Positions 40,861 through 49,503 of a stretch of DNA of 64,000 nucleotides are shown here, piece after piece. Under the pieces are notes generated by a model. It saw only the letters and a list, made by a program, of their open reading frames with translations, had not been told where the DNA came from and ran no database searches. This stretch comes from Microvirga sp052114605 (GTDB lineage: Bacteria; Pseudomonadota; Alphaproteobacteria; Rhizobiales; Beijerinckiaceae): positions 14,147 to 78,146 of the forward strand of contig NZ_JBFRFB010000014.1 in the NCBI RefSeq assembly GCF_052114605.1. Reading direction: 5' to 3'. Numbering within the stretch: the stretch's first letter is position 1; each line of letters starts with the position of its first letter. The position numbers and the translations under genes are program-made.

Positions 40861-42381
40861 TTATTGGGCAGCGACGGATGCAGCCTTGTGCTTGGCGATG
40901 TAGGCGTCAATCCTCGCCGGAGCGTCGGCGGGCACATGAAGCCCGAGCTTCGAACGACGCCAGAGGATATCCTCGGCGCTGCGCGCCCATTCGCGGCGCA
41001 TCAGGTAATCGACCTCCGCGCCCGTCAGGCCGGCGCCGAAATCCTCGCCGAGATCGGCCATGGACTTGGTCTGGCCCAGCAACTCATCGATCCGCGTGCC
41101 ATAGGCGCGGGCGAGGCGATGGGCCACCTGCTCCGGCAGGAAGGGCCAGCGCTGGCGCACGGTCGCGAAGAAGCGGTCGAAATCTGCATCCGGCATGTCG
41201 CCGCCGGGCATCTTCGCATTCTCGGTCCAGGACGGCTTCATGTTCGGGAAGAAGGTCTTCAGCTCATCGAGCGCGTGCTCGGCAAGCTTGCGGAAGGTCG
41301 TGATCTTGCCGCCGAAGATCGACAGAACCGGCGCCTTGCCGCCTGCCGTGTCCATGTCGAACACGTAATCGCGGGTGACGGCGGAGGCGTTGGAGGAGCC
41401 GTCGTCAAAGAGCGGGCGCACGCCGGAATAGGTCCAGACCACGTCCGTGGGCGTCACCTGCTTCTTGAAGAAGTGGTTCACGACATTGCAGAGATACTGC
41501 ACCTCGTCCGCGCTGATCTCGACCTTCTTGTCGGGCACGGATTCCACGGGGATATCCGTGGTGCCGATGAGCGTGAACTTCTCCTGATAGGGAATCGCGA
41601 ACACGATGCGCTTGTCCGTGTTCTGCAGGATGAAGGCTTCCTTCGTGTCGAAGAGCTTCGGCACCACGATGTGGCTGCCCTTCACGAGGCGTACGCTCTT
41701 CTTGGTGTTGAGGCCGAGCTTGGCATTCAGCACGTCGGCGACGAAGGGGCCGCCCGCATTGACGATGACCTTGGCGCGGACATCCTGCGTCTGGCCGGTC
41801 TCCGTGTTCTCGAGCGTCGCCACCCAGATATCGCCCTCGCGGCGGGCCGAGGTCAGCTTGGTGCGCACGCGGATATCCGCGCCCTTCTCGAAGGCGTCGA
41901 TGGCGTTGAGCGCCACCATGCGGCTGTCCTCGACCCAGCAATCGGAATAGACGAAGGCCGTGTCGAAGCCGGGCTTCAGGGCCTGGCCTGCGGGATGGCG
42001 GGTGAGCTTGATGCCTTCCGTTCCCGGCAGCTTCTTGCGCGGGGCGAGGTGGTCGTAGAGGAACAGGCCGAGACGCACGAACCAGGCCGGGCGGATGCCC
42101 TTCTCGTGGGGCAGGATGAAGCGCAGCGGCCAGATGATATGCGGAGCCGAATTGAGCAGGCGCTCGCGCTCGAACAGGGCCTCGCGGACAAGGCGGAACT
42201 CGTAATATTCGAGATAGCGCAGGCCGCCATGGATCAGCTTCGTCGAGGCGGAGGAAGTATAGCCCGCCAGATCGCCCTGCTCGCAGAGCACCACGGAGAG
42301 ACCCCGGCCCACCGCATCGCGCGCGATGCCCGCGCCATTGATGCCGCCGCCGACGATGAGAAGATCAGTTACTGCCGTCAC
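40861..42381 (-). CDS. glpD: Glycerol-3-phosphate dehydrogenase, FAD-dependent
   Basis: 506 aa. The N-terminal FAD-binding motif is LLIVGGGINGAGIARDAVGRG (residues ~8-28). Downstream are KLIHGGLRYLEYYEF and a C-terminal domain ending in the MRREWARSAEDILWRRSK stretch, all characteristic of GlpD. It is a peripheral membrane enzyme that oxidises glycerol-3-phosphate to dihydroxyacetone phosphate and passes electrons to quinone. The upstream 55 bases separate it from the MFS gene, so a single MFS-glpD-glpK transcript is possible. No clear GlpR operator was identified. Confidence 0.96.
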   Translation of the reverse strand: MTAVTDLLIVGGGINGAGIARDAVGRGLSVVLCEQGDLAGYTSSASTKLIHGGLRYLEYYEFRLVREALFERERLLNSAPHIIWPLRFILPHEKGIRPAWFVRLGLFLYDHLAPRKKLPGTEGIKLTRHPAGQALKPGFDTAFVYSDCWVEDSRMVALNAIDAFEKGADIRVRTKLTSARREGDIWVATLENTETGQTQDVRAKVIVNAGGPFVADVLNAKLGLNTKKSVRLVKGSHIVVPKLFDTKEAFILQNTDKRIVFAIPYQEKFTLIGTTDIPVESVPDKKVEISADEVQYLCNVVNHFFKKQVTPTDVVWTYSGVRPLFDDGSSNASAVTRDYVFDMDTAGGKAPVLSIFGGKITTFRKLAEHALDELKTFFPNMKPSWTENAKMPGGDMPDADFDRFFATVRQRWPFLPEQVAHRLARAYGTRIDELLGQTKSMADLGEDFGAGLTGAEVDYLMRREWARSAEDILWRRSKLGLHVPADAPARIDAYIAKHKAASVAAQ

Positions 42382-42436
42382 GGAACGCGTCTTTCTTCAA
42401 AAACCAAGCAATTATGTAGCTCAGCACATGAGTTCT

Positions 42437-43666
42437 TTAGCCGTCTAACGCAAGTGGATTTTCGGGATTTTCCCGATCCTTTTGAAACAACAGCACGGCA
42501 ACAAAGAAGCCCAGGGAGAGAAGGGACATGCCTAAGCACATGATCATGACCGAACTGTAACTGCCTGACCATGCCCAGAGCGCCCCGAACAGGAATGGGG
42601 CGGCAGCCGTGGTGAGGCGGATCGGCATGGCGATCAGGCCCTGGACCGTGCCGTAATCCTCGCGCCCGAACAGCTCTGGCGGCAGGAGGGCCCGCACGAT
42701 GGTGATCATGCCGTTGGCCGCGCCGTAGAGAGTCGCGAAGGCGATGATCGTCCAGAACCCAACTGAGATGAAGGGCAGGAGGGCAAAGGCCATGACGGCG
42801 ATGATCATGGTCGCAAGGCCGATCGCCTTAAGGCTCAGGCCCCGCTCGCCGAAGCCTGTCAGGAAGCGCGCCGCCACCTGGGCGGGGCCGATGACCGTGT
42901 AGGCGGCCACGGCAGTCTCGATGGGGAAGCCCTTCTCGAGGACCATGGGGATCAGGTGGACGGGAATACCGGTAGAGAGGATGCCCTGGAGAACGAAGGC
43001 TCCGACGAAAAACCAGAAGGCGGGACGGCGGAGAATCCGGTGCGGATGGGATGCGGGCTTTATTTGACTGGCTGTCGTGCTCTTCCTTTCGCGGCGAACG
43101 GCCGGAATGGTGACCGCATGGACAAGGGTGCAGATGCCGATGTTCAGGGCCGCCAGGACCAGGAGAGTACCCCGCCAGCCATAGAGCTCGATGGACCAGT
43201 GGAGGAGGGGGATGAAGATCGTGCTGGCGAACCCGGCAATGAGCGTCATGATGGTGATGCCCCGGCGGGTCTGTACGCCGAGATGAAGCGTCAGCACGGC
43301 AAAGCTCGCCTCATAGAACACGGCGCTCATGACGGCCCCGATGCCGAGCCAGATCAGCACGATGGTGAGGTATTGATCGGCATGGGCCCAGAAAGCGAGA
43401 AGGACGGCGGCGAGGGCGGAGCCCCCGGTCATGACCCAGCGGCCATAGCCCTTATCGATCAGGCGGCCGACGGGCACGGCGCATAAGGCGAAGGAAACGA
43501 GGGCGAGGGAATAAGCGCCCCCGAGCGCCGATTTCGACCATCCCAAGTCCCGTTCCATCTGCTCGATGATGAGCGCGAAGGAATAGAAAACCGTCCCATA
43601 GGAAATCAGCTGGGTGAACGACAGCGCGAGGAGAAAGCGCCACGGCATTTGGACGGGGGAGGACAT
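42437..43666 (-). CDS. Major facilitator superfamily transporter
   Basis: 409 aa with 12 predicted helices. The loop between helices 2 and 3 has the MFS signature in the form VPVGRLIDKGYGRWV. The protein resembles the monocarboxylate/oxalate-formate (OFA-like) branch, judging from the N-terminal RFLLALSFTQLISYGTVFYSF stretch, but the substrate cannot be assigned. It lies upstream of glpD on the same strand with a 55-base gap. The HAD gene precedes it. Confidence 0.87.
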   Translation of the reverse strand: MSSPVQMPWRFLLALSFTQLISYGTVFYSFALIIEQMERDLGWSKSALGGAYSLALVSFALCAVPVGRLIDKGYGRWVMTGGSALAAVLLAFWAHADQYLTIVLIWLGIGAVMSAVFYEASFAVLTLHLGVQTRRGITIMTLIAGFASTIFIPLLHWSIELYGWRGTLLVLAALNIGICTLVHAVTIPAVRRERKSTTASQIKPASHPHRILRRPAFWFFVGAFVLQGILSTGIPVHLIPMVLEKGFPIETAVAAYTVIGPAQVAARFLTGFGERGLSLKAIGLATMIIAVMAFALLPFISVGFWTIIAFATLYGAANGMITIVRALLPPELFGREDYGTVQGLIAMPIRLTTAAAPFLFGALWAWSGSYSSVMIMCLGMSLLSLGFFVAVLLFQKDRENPENPLALDG

Positions 43667-43709
43667 CGCTGGCCTTTCAGCCGGGGAGACTTGTCGATCG
43701 GCGGCAGGA

Positions 43710-44345
43710 TCAGAATCGGAGTCTGAAGCCGCCTAAGGGTTCTCTTAGCAGATCGACCTGCCGGAAGCTCGAAATCCATGTATCCGCGAGGTGGAAAAAA
43801 TGGTTCGCGGAGCCGATCCCCACGATCCTTGCGCCGGCTCGCCGACCAGCTTCGATGCCGGCCTGCGCATCCTCGAAGACAATGGCCTCGCTTGCCTCAT
43901 GGCCGAGGCGCTTCGCTGCCAAGCGATAGCCTTCGGGATCGGGTTTGCTGCGAGACACGTCCTCGGCTGCGATAAGGATTTCAGGCTGGGGCAGGCCTGC
44001 GGCCGCCAGCCATTGTTCCGCAATGAAGCGCTTCGCCGAGGTCACGATGGCCCATTCACCGGAGCGAAGTTGGGAAAGAAACGCCTTGGCGCCCGGCACG
44101 GCTTTGATCCCGCTCGTTTCCATGGCGGCCTGTTCGTTGATCCAGTCCGTCTCGGCAACCTGGTCGACGCCCTCGGGCGCGAAAAGCTGGATCGTCTCGG
44201 CAGCCTGCCGCCCATGGGCCTTGGCCAGCACCGCATGCCCGTCGAGACCATGCCTGCCGGCCCAGCGGTGCCAGATGCCTTCGATCACTCCATTGGAATC
44301 GATCAAGGTGCCGTCCATGTCGAACAGGAAGATTTGCCCCTGCAT
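43710..44345 (-). CDS. HAD-superfamily phosphatase (beta-phosphoglucomutase/sugar-phosphatase-like)
   Basis: 211 aa. Motif I FLFDMDGTLID (nucleophile and acid-base Asp) is at residues 7-17, motif II is VTSAK near 113, and motifs III/IV are KPDPEGY and VFEDAQAGIEAG towards the C-terminus. The order and the four-helix cap between motifs I and II place it among subfamily I sugar phosphatases such as YfbT/YniC. It is expected to dephosphorylate a sugar or polyol phosphate. It is upstream of the MFS-glpD-glpK genes on the same strand, and a link to glycerol-phosphate metabolism is possible but unproven. Confidence 0.9.
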   Translation of the reverse strand: MQGQIFLFDMDGTLIDSNGVIEGIWHRWAGRHGLDGHAVLAKAHGRQAAETIQLFAPEGVDQVAETDWINEQAAMETSGIKAVPGAKAFLSQLRSGEWAIVTSAKRFIAEQWLAAAGLPQPEILIAAEDVSRSKPDPEGYRLAAKRLGHEASEAIVFEDAQAGIEAGRRAGARIVGIGSANHFFHLADTWISSFRQVDLLREPLGGFRLRF

Positions 44346-44841
44346 GGCTGCGCGTTTCCCTCTTGAACATCCTCACCGAAGACGTTCTTTTGTTTCGAAA
44401 CTTATGTCATGCCCTCTGGCTGACGGATAGGTCTGTAGGGGCGTCCCAACGATCCTTCTCGCAGTACTTTCTGTGCATTGAATGCCGACCTGCGATCAGT
44501 GACTTCCAAAGAACAAGCGAGAACGGCCTCGCGGCGTGTTTCGCCCGAGGTTTGCTGGTCGAGGGAGGGCGCGAGGAGGCGTCCGGCTCGTTGTGTGTTT
44601 GTGTGAAGAACCTGACGGCTCCTCGCGCACGGCTTTTTTAGGCGTACACCGCGTCTTTCAGCGGAGGGCCTCCCGTCAGCGGGCTTGCGACACCCACAGC
44701 AGGACCGTGCCCGATCCCACAATCACGACGCCTCGCGAGCGCGCCCCTCGGTGGATCAGGCTGGGGAAGGGTATAGCCAAGGTTAGGATCATTGTCAAGA
44801 ACAAATGCAGAACATATCGTTGCGCCTACCTCACCTCAAGC

Positions 44842-44882
44842 GGTCATCCCGGACGGAGCGCAGCGCAGATCCGGGATCGTCA
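44842..44882. repeat. REP-like palindrome
   Basis: GTCATCCCGGA (from 44843) is mirrored by TCCGGGATCGTC (from 44870) around a GC-rich loop. It is of the same general type as intergenic palindromes common in Hyphomicrobiales. A related CCCGGAGCGG/GGGGATGACG arrangement occurs near 45066-45100. Confidence 0.55.
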
Positions 44883-44895
44883 TCAGAAGAGAGCG

Positions 44896-45039
44896 CTGTC
44901 ATTCCGGGGCCGCGCCGTAGGCGTGGAAACCCATAACCACGGCGTTGCAAGAAAAGCGCTTCGATCTGCACAGCCTTATCCTGTACATGCGGTGGTTATG
45001 GGTTCCGGGCTCTCGCTAACGCTCGCCCCGGAATGACAG
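44896..45039. repeat. Large composite inverted repeat (144 bp)
   Basis: Outer arms CTGTCATTCCGGGGC (44896-44910) and GCCCCGGAATGACAG (45025-45039) are perfect 15-bp complements. Inner arms around AACCCATAACCAC (to 44940) and GTGGTTATGGGTT (from 44992) also match, leaving a ~51-base central loop. It has no coding capacity. The structure is consistent with a MITE-like or REP-doublet element. Confidence 0.7.
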
Positions 45040-45359
45040 AAGGGCGCACCTCATCCTGCACCCGATCCCGGAGCGGTCCTGCCATTCGGGGATGACGGCG
45101 GTGGGTCGGGCGCCTCTCATTGACTTTTTGACACCGAGCCTTCATATGAACGGCACGGCGTCAGCGCTCGATGAACGAGCCGCTTGAGCGGGACTGCGTG
45201 ACGGAAATTCGCTGATCAGTGAAAACCCGGTCCCCTTCTTCAAACGCTTGACCCATATGACGGCCCCATCACGCGGGTTGTCTCCCAGAGCCATGAAGCG
45301 CCTTGAGCGTATAGCCGAACCTGCTTTCCGGCTCACCGCATCCGTTCGAAAGATCTCCT

Positions 45360-46847
45360 TTGACACTCTTTACCGATTTCGGATTGGCCCAGCCGATCCT
45401 GAAGGCCTTGTCCGCTGAGGGCTATGAGAAGCCCACGCCGATCCAGGCCCAGACCATTCCCTATGCCATGGAAGGCCGCGACGTTTGCGGCATCGCGCAG
45501 ACGGGCACCGGCAAGACGGCGGCCTTCGCGCTGCCGATTCTTCACCGCCTCAACGACAACCCGAAGCCGCGCAAGCCCAAGAGCCCGCGCGTGCTCGTGC
45601 TCAGCCCGACCCGTGAGCTCGCCGGCCAGATCGCCGACAGCTTCCGCGTCTATGGCCGCAACCTGCGCCTTTCCACCGAAGTGGTGTTCGGCGGCGTCAC
45701 CATTTCCCGCCAGGAGAAGGCAATCGCTCAGGGCGTCGACGTGCTCGTCGCCACGCCCGGCCGTCTGCTCGACCTCGTGGATCGCAGGGCGCTGAACCTT
45801 CGCGATATCGAGATCCTCGTCCTCGACGAGGCCGACCAGATGCTCGATCTTGGCTTCATCCATGCGCTGAAGCGCATCGTGACCATGCTGCCGAAAGACC
45901 GCCAGAGCCTGTTCTTCTCGGCCACCATGCCGAAGACGATCTCGTCGCTGGCCGACTCGTTCCTGCGCAATCCGGCCCATGTGGCGGTGACGCCCGTCGC
46001 CACCACCGCCGAGCGTGTGGAGCAGAGCGTCATGTTCGTGCAGACGGGCCGCAAGCAGGTTCTGCTCGAGACGCTCCTGCGCGACCCAAGCATCGACCGC
46101 GTGCTCGTCTTCACCCGCACCAAGCACGGCGCGGACAAGGTCGTGCGCGGCCTCGACAAGGCCGGCATCGTGGGCGCCGCCATTCACGGCAACAAGTCGC
46201 AGCCGCAGCGCGAGCGTGCGCTGGCCGGTTTCCGTGACGGCTCCTGCCGTGTGCTGGTTGCCACCGACATCGCCGCGCGCGGCATCGACGTCGAGGGCGT
46301 GTCCCACGTCATCAACTACGACCTGCCGAATGTGCCGGAATCTTACGTCCACCGCATCGGCCGTACGGCCCGCGCCGGTGCGACGGGTCTCGCGATCTCG
46401 TTCTGCAACGACGAGGAGAAGGCGTACCTGAAGGACATCGAGAAGCTGACGCGCCTGAAGGTGCCGGTCATGCCGCTGCCGGAAGGCCTGCCCGCAGCGT
46501 CCGCTGCTCCTGAACCTTCCGAGCGCCGCGAGCACCAGCGCGGTCGCCCGGCGCCGCATGCACGCGGTCATAAGGGCCACGGCCAGTCGCGCAGCAGCGA
46601 TCCGAACGCCGACAAAGGCCCCCAGCGCCGTCGCAGCCGTGGCGGCAAGCCCGGCGGTCAGTCGCAGGGCAACGGACAGGCTGCCGGTCAGCAGCAGCGT
46701 TCCGCTCAAGGCGAGAGGCCCGCACAGGGCCAGCGCCCGCAGCAGCCTCAGCGCGCCGCACAGGGCAAGCCCGGCCAGCGTTCCGAAGGCCGCCGCGGCG
46801 ATGGCGCGCAGGTCGCATGGCTCGACAAGAGCCCGCGCCGCCGCTGA
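45360..46847 (+). CDS. DEAD-box ATP-dependent RNA helicase (RhlE/DeaD-like)
   Basis: 495 aa. The Q motif is GYEKPTPIQAQTIP, Walker A AQTGTGKT near residue 48, and motif Ib is ATPGRLLD. Then come DEAD (LVLDEADQMLD), SAT (FSATMP), and motif VI HRIGRTAR. The last ~120 residues are a Gly/Arg/Gln-rich basic tail that probably binds RNA. It remodels RNA in ribosome assembly or mRNA decay and is often cold-induced. The only start consistent with the Q-motif spacing is a TTG at 45360, with no strong ribosome-binding site. A terminator follows. Confidence 0.93.
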   Translation: MTLFTDFGLAQPILKALSAEGYEKPTPIQAQTIPYAMEGRDVCGIAQTGTGKTAAFALPILHRLNDNPKPRKPKSPRVLVLSPTRELAGQIADSFRVYGRNLRLSTEVVFGGVTISRQEKAIAQGVDVLVATPGRLLDLVDRRALNLRDIEILVLDEADQMLDLGFIHALKRIVTMLPKDRQSLFFSATMPKTISSLADSFLRNPAHVAVTPVATTAERVEQSVMFVQTGRKQVLLETLLRDPSIDRVLVFTRTKHGADKVVRGLDKAGIVGAAIHGNKSQPQRERALAGFRDGSCRVLVATDIAARGIDVEGVSHVINYDLPNVPESYVHRIGRTARAGATGLAISFCNDEEKAYLKDIEKLTRLKVPVMPLPEGLPAASAAPEPSERREHQRGRPAPHARGHKGHGQSRSSDPNADKGPQRRRSRGGKPGGQSQGNGQAAGQQQRSAQGERPAQGQRPQQPQRAAQGKPGQRSEGRRGDGAQVAWLDKSPRRR

Positions 46848-46867
46848 ATAAGCACAGCATAAAATGA

Positions 46868-46896
46868 AGAAGGCGCCTGAAAGGGCGCCTTTTTTG
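46868..46896 (+). terminator. Intrinsic terminator after the helicase gene
   Basis: AAGGCGCC (46870-46877) / GGCGCCTT (46884-46891), then a run of T's. It probably also serves the converging VOC gene. Confidence 0.87.
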
Positions 46897-46922
46897 TTGT
46901 GTGTTTTGGTTGAGAGAGACGC

Positions 46923-47312
46923 TCAATAATTTCCGACATTGATGATGTTGCCGTCGGGGTCCTTGAACCAGGACACACGCATGCGGCCTGAAACATGGAT
47001 GTCGCCCTCGAGCGTGGTGCCGGGCATGTCGTAATGCTCGAAGGTCACGCCCTTCGCTTTAAGTTCGGCGATGATGGCGTCGAGGTCGTCACCCACGGGC
47101 CATGTGACGGCGGTGGCTTGGTTGGTGCCTGCGAATGCGGACTCATAGACGATGATCGTCGATGAGCCTGCGCAATAGGCCTGAACGCCGCTCTCCTCGG
47201 TCTCAATCGGCTCAAGCCCGAGCGTCTGCTCGTAGAAGGTTTTAGCTCTCGCCAGATCCTTTACCGGAACGGTCGCCAGGGCATCCTTGGTCGCAAGCTT
47301 CGATGGGCTCAT
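46923..47312 (-). CDS. VOC (glyoxalase/bleomycin resistance-like) family protein
   Basis: 129 aa, the size of a single VOC protein with two beta-alpha-beta-beta-beta modules: the N-terminal TVPVKDLARAKTFYEQTLGLEP and the C-terminal VSWFKDPDGNIINV. Metal ligands are incomplete at the N-terminal His position (TV instead of H-V), so it may not be a metalloenzyme. ATG at 47312 has GGAGA upstream. The frame remains open further upstream but overlaps the permease gene. It is the last gene of a long minus-strand run that includes the peptide transporter. Function unknown. Confidence 0.85.
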   Translation of the reverse strand: MSPSKLATKDALATVPVKDLARAKTFYEQTLGLEPIETEESGVQAYCAGSSTIIVYESAFAGTNQATAVTWPVGDDLDAIIAELKAKGVTFEHYDMPGTTLEGDIHVSGRMRVSWFKDPDGNIINVGNY

Positions 47313-47323
47313 GTCAGTCTCCG

Positions 47324-48487
47324 TCAGTGATAAGGATCCGCCGCGTCGCGCAATCCGTCGCCCATGAAATTGAAGGCGAGGACGACGATGATCACCGGCA
47401 CCATGGGGAAGAGCAGCCACGGATGCAGCTGCACGGCGGCGAGGTTCTGCGCTTCGTTGAGCAGCACGCCCCAACTCGTGACTGGCGGGCGAAGGCCCAG
47501 GCCTAGGAAGGAGAGGGCGGTCTCGCCGAGGATCATGGACGGGATCGAGAGCGTTGCGGAGGCGATGAGATGGCTCATGAAGTTGGGGATCAGGTGGCGT
47601 GCGATGATGCGCTGCTTCGATGCGCCCATCAGCTCCGCCGCCTTCACGTAATCCTCTTCGCGCAGCGACAGCAGCTTTGATCTGACAGCGCGGGCAAGGC
47701 CCGGCCAATCGAGCAGGCCGAGAATGATCGTGATGCCGAAGAAGACGAGGATCGGGCTCCAGTTGGCCGGCAAAGCCGCCGAGAGCGCAAGCCATAGCGG
47801 CAGCTCCGGCAATGAGCGCAGAATCTCGATGACGCGCTGGATCACGTGATCCACCCAGCCGCCGAGATAACCTGCAAGGCCGCCGAAGAAGAGGCCCAGC
47901 GTGAACGATACCGCGATGCCGATGATGCCGATGGTCAGCGAGATCCGCGCGCCGTAGATGATGCGCGAGAAGAGATCGCGGCCCAGGCGGTCCGTGCCGA
48001 GAATGAACATCGTGCCGTTCTCAGGCGGGCAGAAGAGGTGGATGTCGGAGTTGATGAGGCCCCAGAACTCGTAAGCATCCGCACGGCAAAAGAAGCGGAT
48101 CGGTTGCGGTTGGGACCTATCGACCGTGTAGACGCGCCGGAACGTGTCCATGTCGAAGGTGAACTTGTAGGGATAGACGTAGGGACCGATGAGCCGCCCT
48201 TCGTGCATGAGGTGGATGCTCTGCGGCGGGGCATAGAGGAAATCGCCGTGGCGCTTGGTCTGGTTGTAGGGCGCGATGATTTCGACGAAGGGCACCATCA
48301 GATAGAAGAACAACAGGATGATGGCCGCCGCCAGCGCCACCTTGTGACGGCGGAACTTCCACCACATGAGCTGCCAGGATGAGGCGCGGTAGAAGGCTTC
48401 GTTCTCCGAGCCCAGCGGCTCCGTCGCGCCGGGATCGAAGGGGGCCGGATCCACATAATGTTTTTTAAGCGGGGGAAGCGTGTTCAT
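47324..48487 (-). CDS. Peptide ABC transporter permease (YejE/OppC-like)
   Basis: 387 aa. The N-terminal cytoplasmic part is about 55 residues, one helix follows, and then a long periplasmic loop of ~110 residues. After these come LGTDRLGRDLFSRIIYGARISL and the EAA-like loop VKAAELMGASKQRIIARHLIPN, which are hallmarks of the DppC/OppC/YejE group. It forms half of the channel with the permease encoded at 48484-49503. The ATG at 48487 shares ATGA with the upstream gene's stop codon. A start 36 bases earlier lies inside that gene. Confidence 0.92.
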   Translation of the reverse strand: MNTLPPLKKHYVDPAPFDPGATEPLGSENEAFYRASSWQLMWWKFRRHKVALAAAIILLFFYLMVPFVEIIAPYNQTKRHGDFLYAPPQSIHLMHEGRLIGPYVYPYKFTFDMDTFRRVYTVDRSQPQPIRFFCRADAYEFWGLINSDIHLFCPPENGTMFILGTDRLGRDLFSRIIYGARISLTIGIIGIAVSFTLGLFFGGLAGYLGGWVDHVIQRVIEILRSLPELPLWLALSAALPANWSPILVFFGITIILGLLDWPGLARAVRSKLLSLREEDYVKAAELMGASKQRIIARHLIPNFMSHLIASATLSIPSMILGETALSFLGLGLRPPVTSWGVLLNEAQNLAAVQLHPWLLFPMVPVIIVVLAFNFMGDGLRDAADPYH

Positions 48488-49503
48488 CGTGTGCCTCCCA
48501 GGCGGATGCGAGGATCGAGCCATGCCAGCAGAATGTCGGAAATCAGCATGCCGACAACGGTGAGCATTGCCACGAACATGAGGATGAAGCCGGCGAGGAA
48601 CTGGTCCTGGCTTTTAAGCGCACCCAGCAGGATCGGGCCGACGGTTGGCAGGCTCAGTACGAGGGATACGAGCACCGAACCCGAGACCAGATGCGGCAGG
48701 AGATTGCCTATATCCGCGACGAACGGGTTGAGCGACATGCGGAACGGGTATTTCAGCAGCGCCTTCGTGGGCTCCAGTCCCTTGGCCTTTGCCGTCACGT
48801 AATATTGCTTGCCCAGTTCATCGAGCAGGTTCGCGCGCATGCGCCGGATCATCGAGGCCGTGCCCGCGAGACCGATCACGATGGTCGGTACGATAAGATG
48901 CGAGAGCAGGGACTGGATCTTGCCCCAGGTCCATGGCTCGCCCGCATATTCCGCATCGTAGAGACCGCCGATGGACACGCCGAACCAGCGGTTCATGTAA
49001 TAAAGCAGGATCAGGCCAAGCAGGAAGCTCGGGGTCGCAAGGCCGATATAGCCGACGAAGGTCGCGGCGTAATCGCCGGCGGAATATTGCCGCGTGGCCG
49101 AATAGATCGCGATGGGGATCGAGACCACATGGATGAAGATCACGACTGCGAGGTTCACGAGCAGCGTCAGCCATAACGCATCGCCCACCACATCGACGAC
49201 GGGCTTGTCGAACTCGAAGGACCAGCCCCAATCGCCCTGCAGGAGGCCGGAGAAGCCGTTGGGGCCGGGCATCACGCCGAGCCAGATCAGGTATTGCTCC
49301 CAGGCCGGGCGATCGAGCCCGTATTGCTTGATGAGAAATTCCGCCTTGGCGATGGCGGCGCTGTCGCCCTGCGCCCGCAGCTCGGTGATCAGGTTCGACA
49401 GGAAGTCGCCCGGCGGCAGTTTGATGATGAAGAACACGAGGGCCGAGATGATCAGCAGGGTCACCGCCATGGTGACGAGGCGACGCAACAAAAAGCGGAT
49501 CAT
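48484..49503 (-). CDS. Peptide ABC transporter permease (YejB/OppB-like)
   Basis: 339 aa with six helices. The N-terminal MIRFLLRRLVTMAVTLLIISALVFF and the EAA-like cytoplasmic loop YVTAKAKGLEPTKALLKYPFRMSLNPF are family hallmarks. It partners the YejE/OppC-like subunit whose gene follows with a 4-base overlap. The upstream gene is the substrate-binding protein, also overlapping by 4 bases (ATGA), so the transporter genes are translationally coupled. Confidence 0.93.
   Translation of the reverse strand: MIRFLLRRLVTMAVTLLIISALVFFIIKLPPGDFLSNLITELRAQGDSAAIAKAEFLIKQYGLDRPAWEQYLIWLGVMPGPNGFSGLLQGDWGWSFEFDKPVVDVVGDALWLTLLVNLAVVIFIHVVSIPIAIYSATRQYSAGDYAATFVGYIGLATPSFLLGLILLYYMNRWFGVSIGGLYDAEYAGEPWTWGKIQSLLSHLIVPTIVIGLAGTASMIRRMRANLLDELGKQYYVTAKAKGLEPTKALLKYPFRMSLNPFVADIGNLLPHLVSGSVLVSLVLSLPTVGPILLGALKSQDQFLAGFILMFVAMLTVVGMLISDILLAWLDPRIRLGGTR

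Larger units (their letters stand above)
44346..45359. other. 1-kb noncoding region with palindromic elements
   Basis: No gene is supported: the open frames here lack ribosome-binding sites and any recognisable product. The left third is featureless. The middle contains palindromic elements at 44842-44882 and 44896-45039. The right part should include the long leader of the helicase gene. A TTGACT-N19-TATGAA pair at 45120-45150 is a weak promoter candidate. Confidence 0.5.

Noticed and set aside
44536..45036. Open frame through the palindromic region
   Set aside because: It crosses the 144-bp inverted repeat and has Arg-rich, family-less composition. The region is better described as noncoding.
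45333..46709. 458-codon open frame antisense to the DEAD-box helicase gene
   Set aside because: It is the mirror of conserved helicase codons and lacks a ribosome-binding site and domains.
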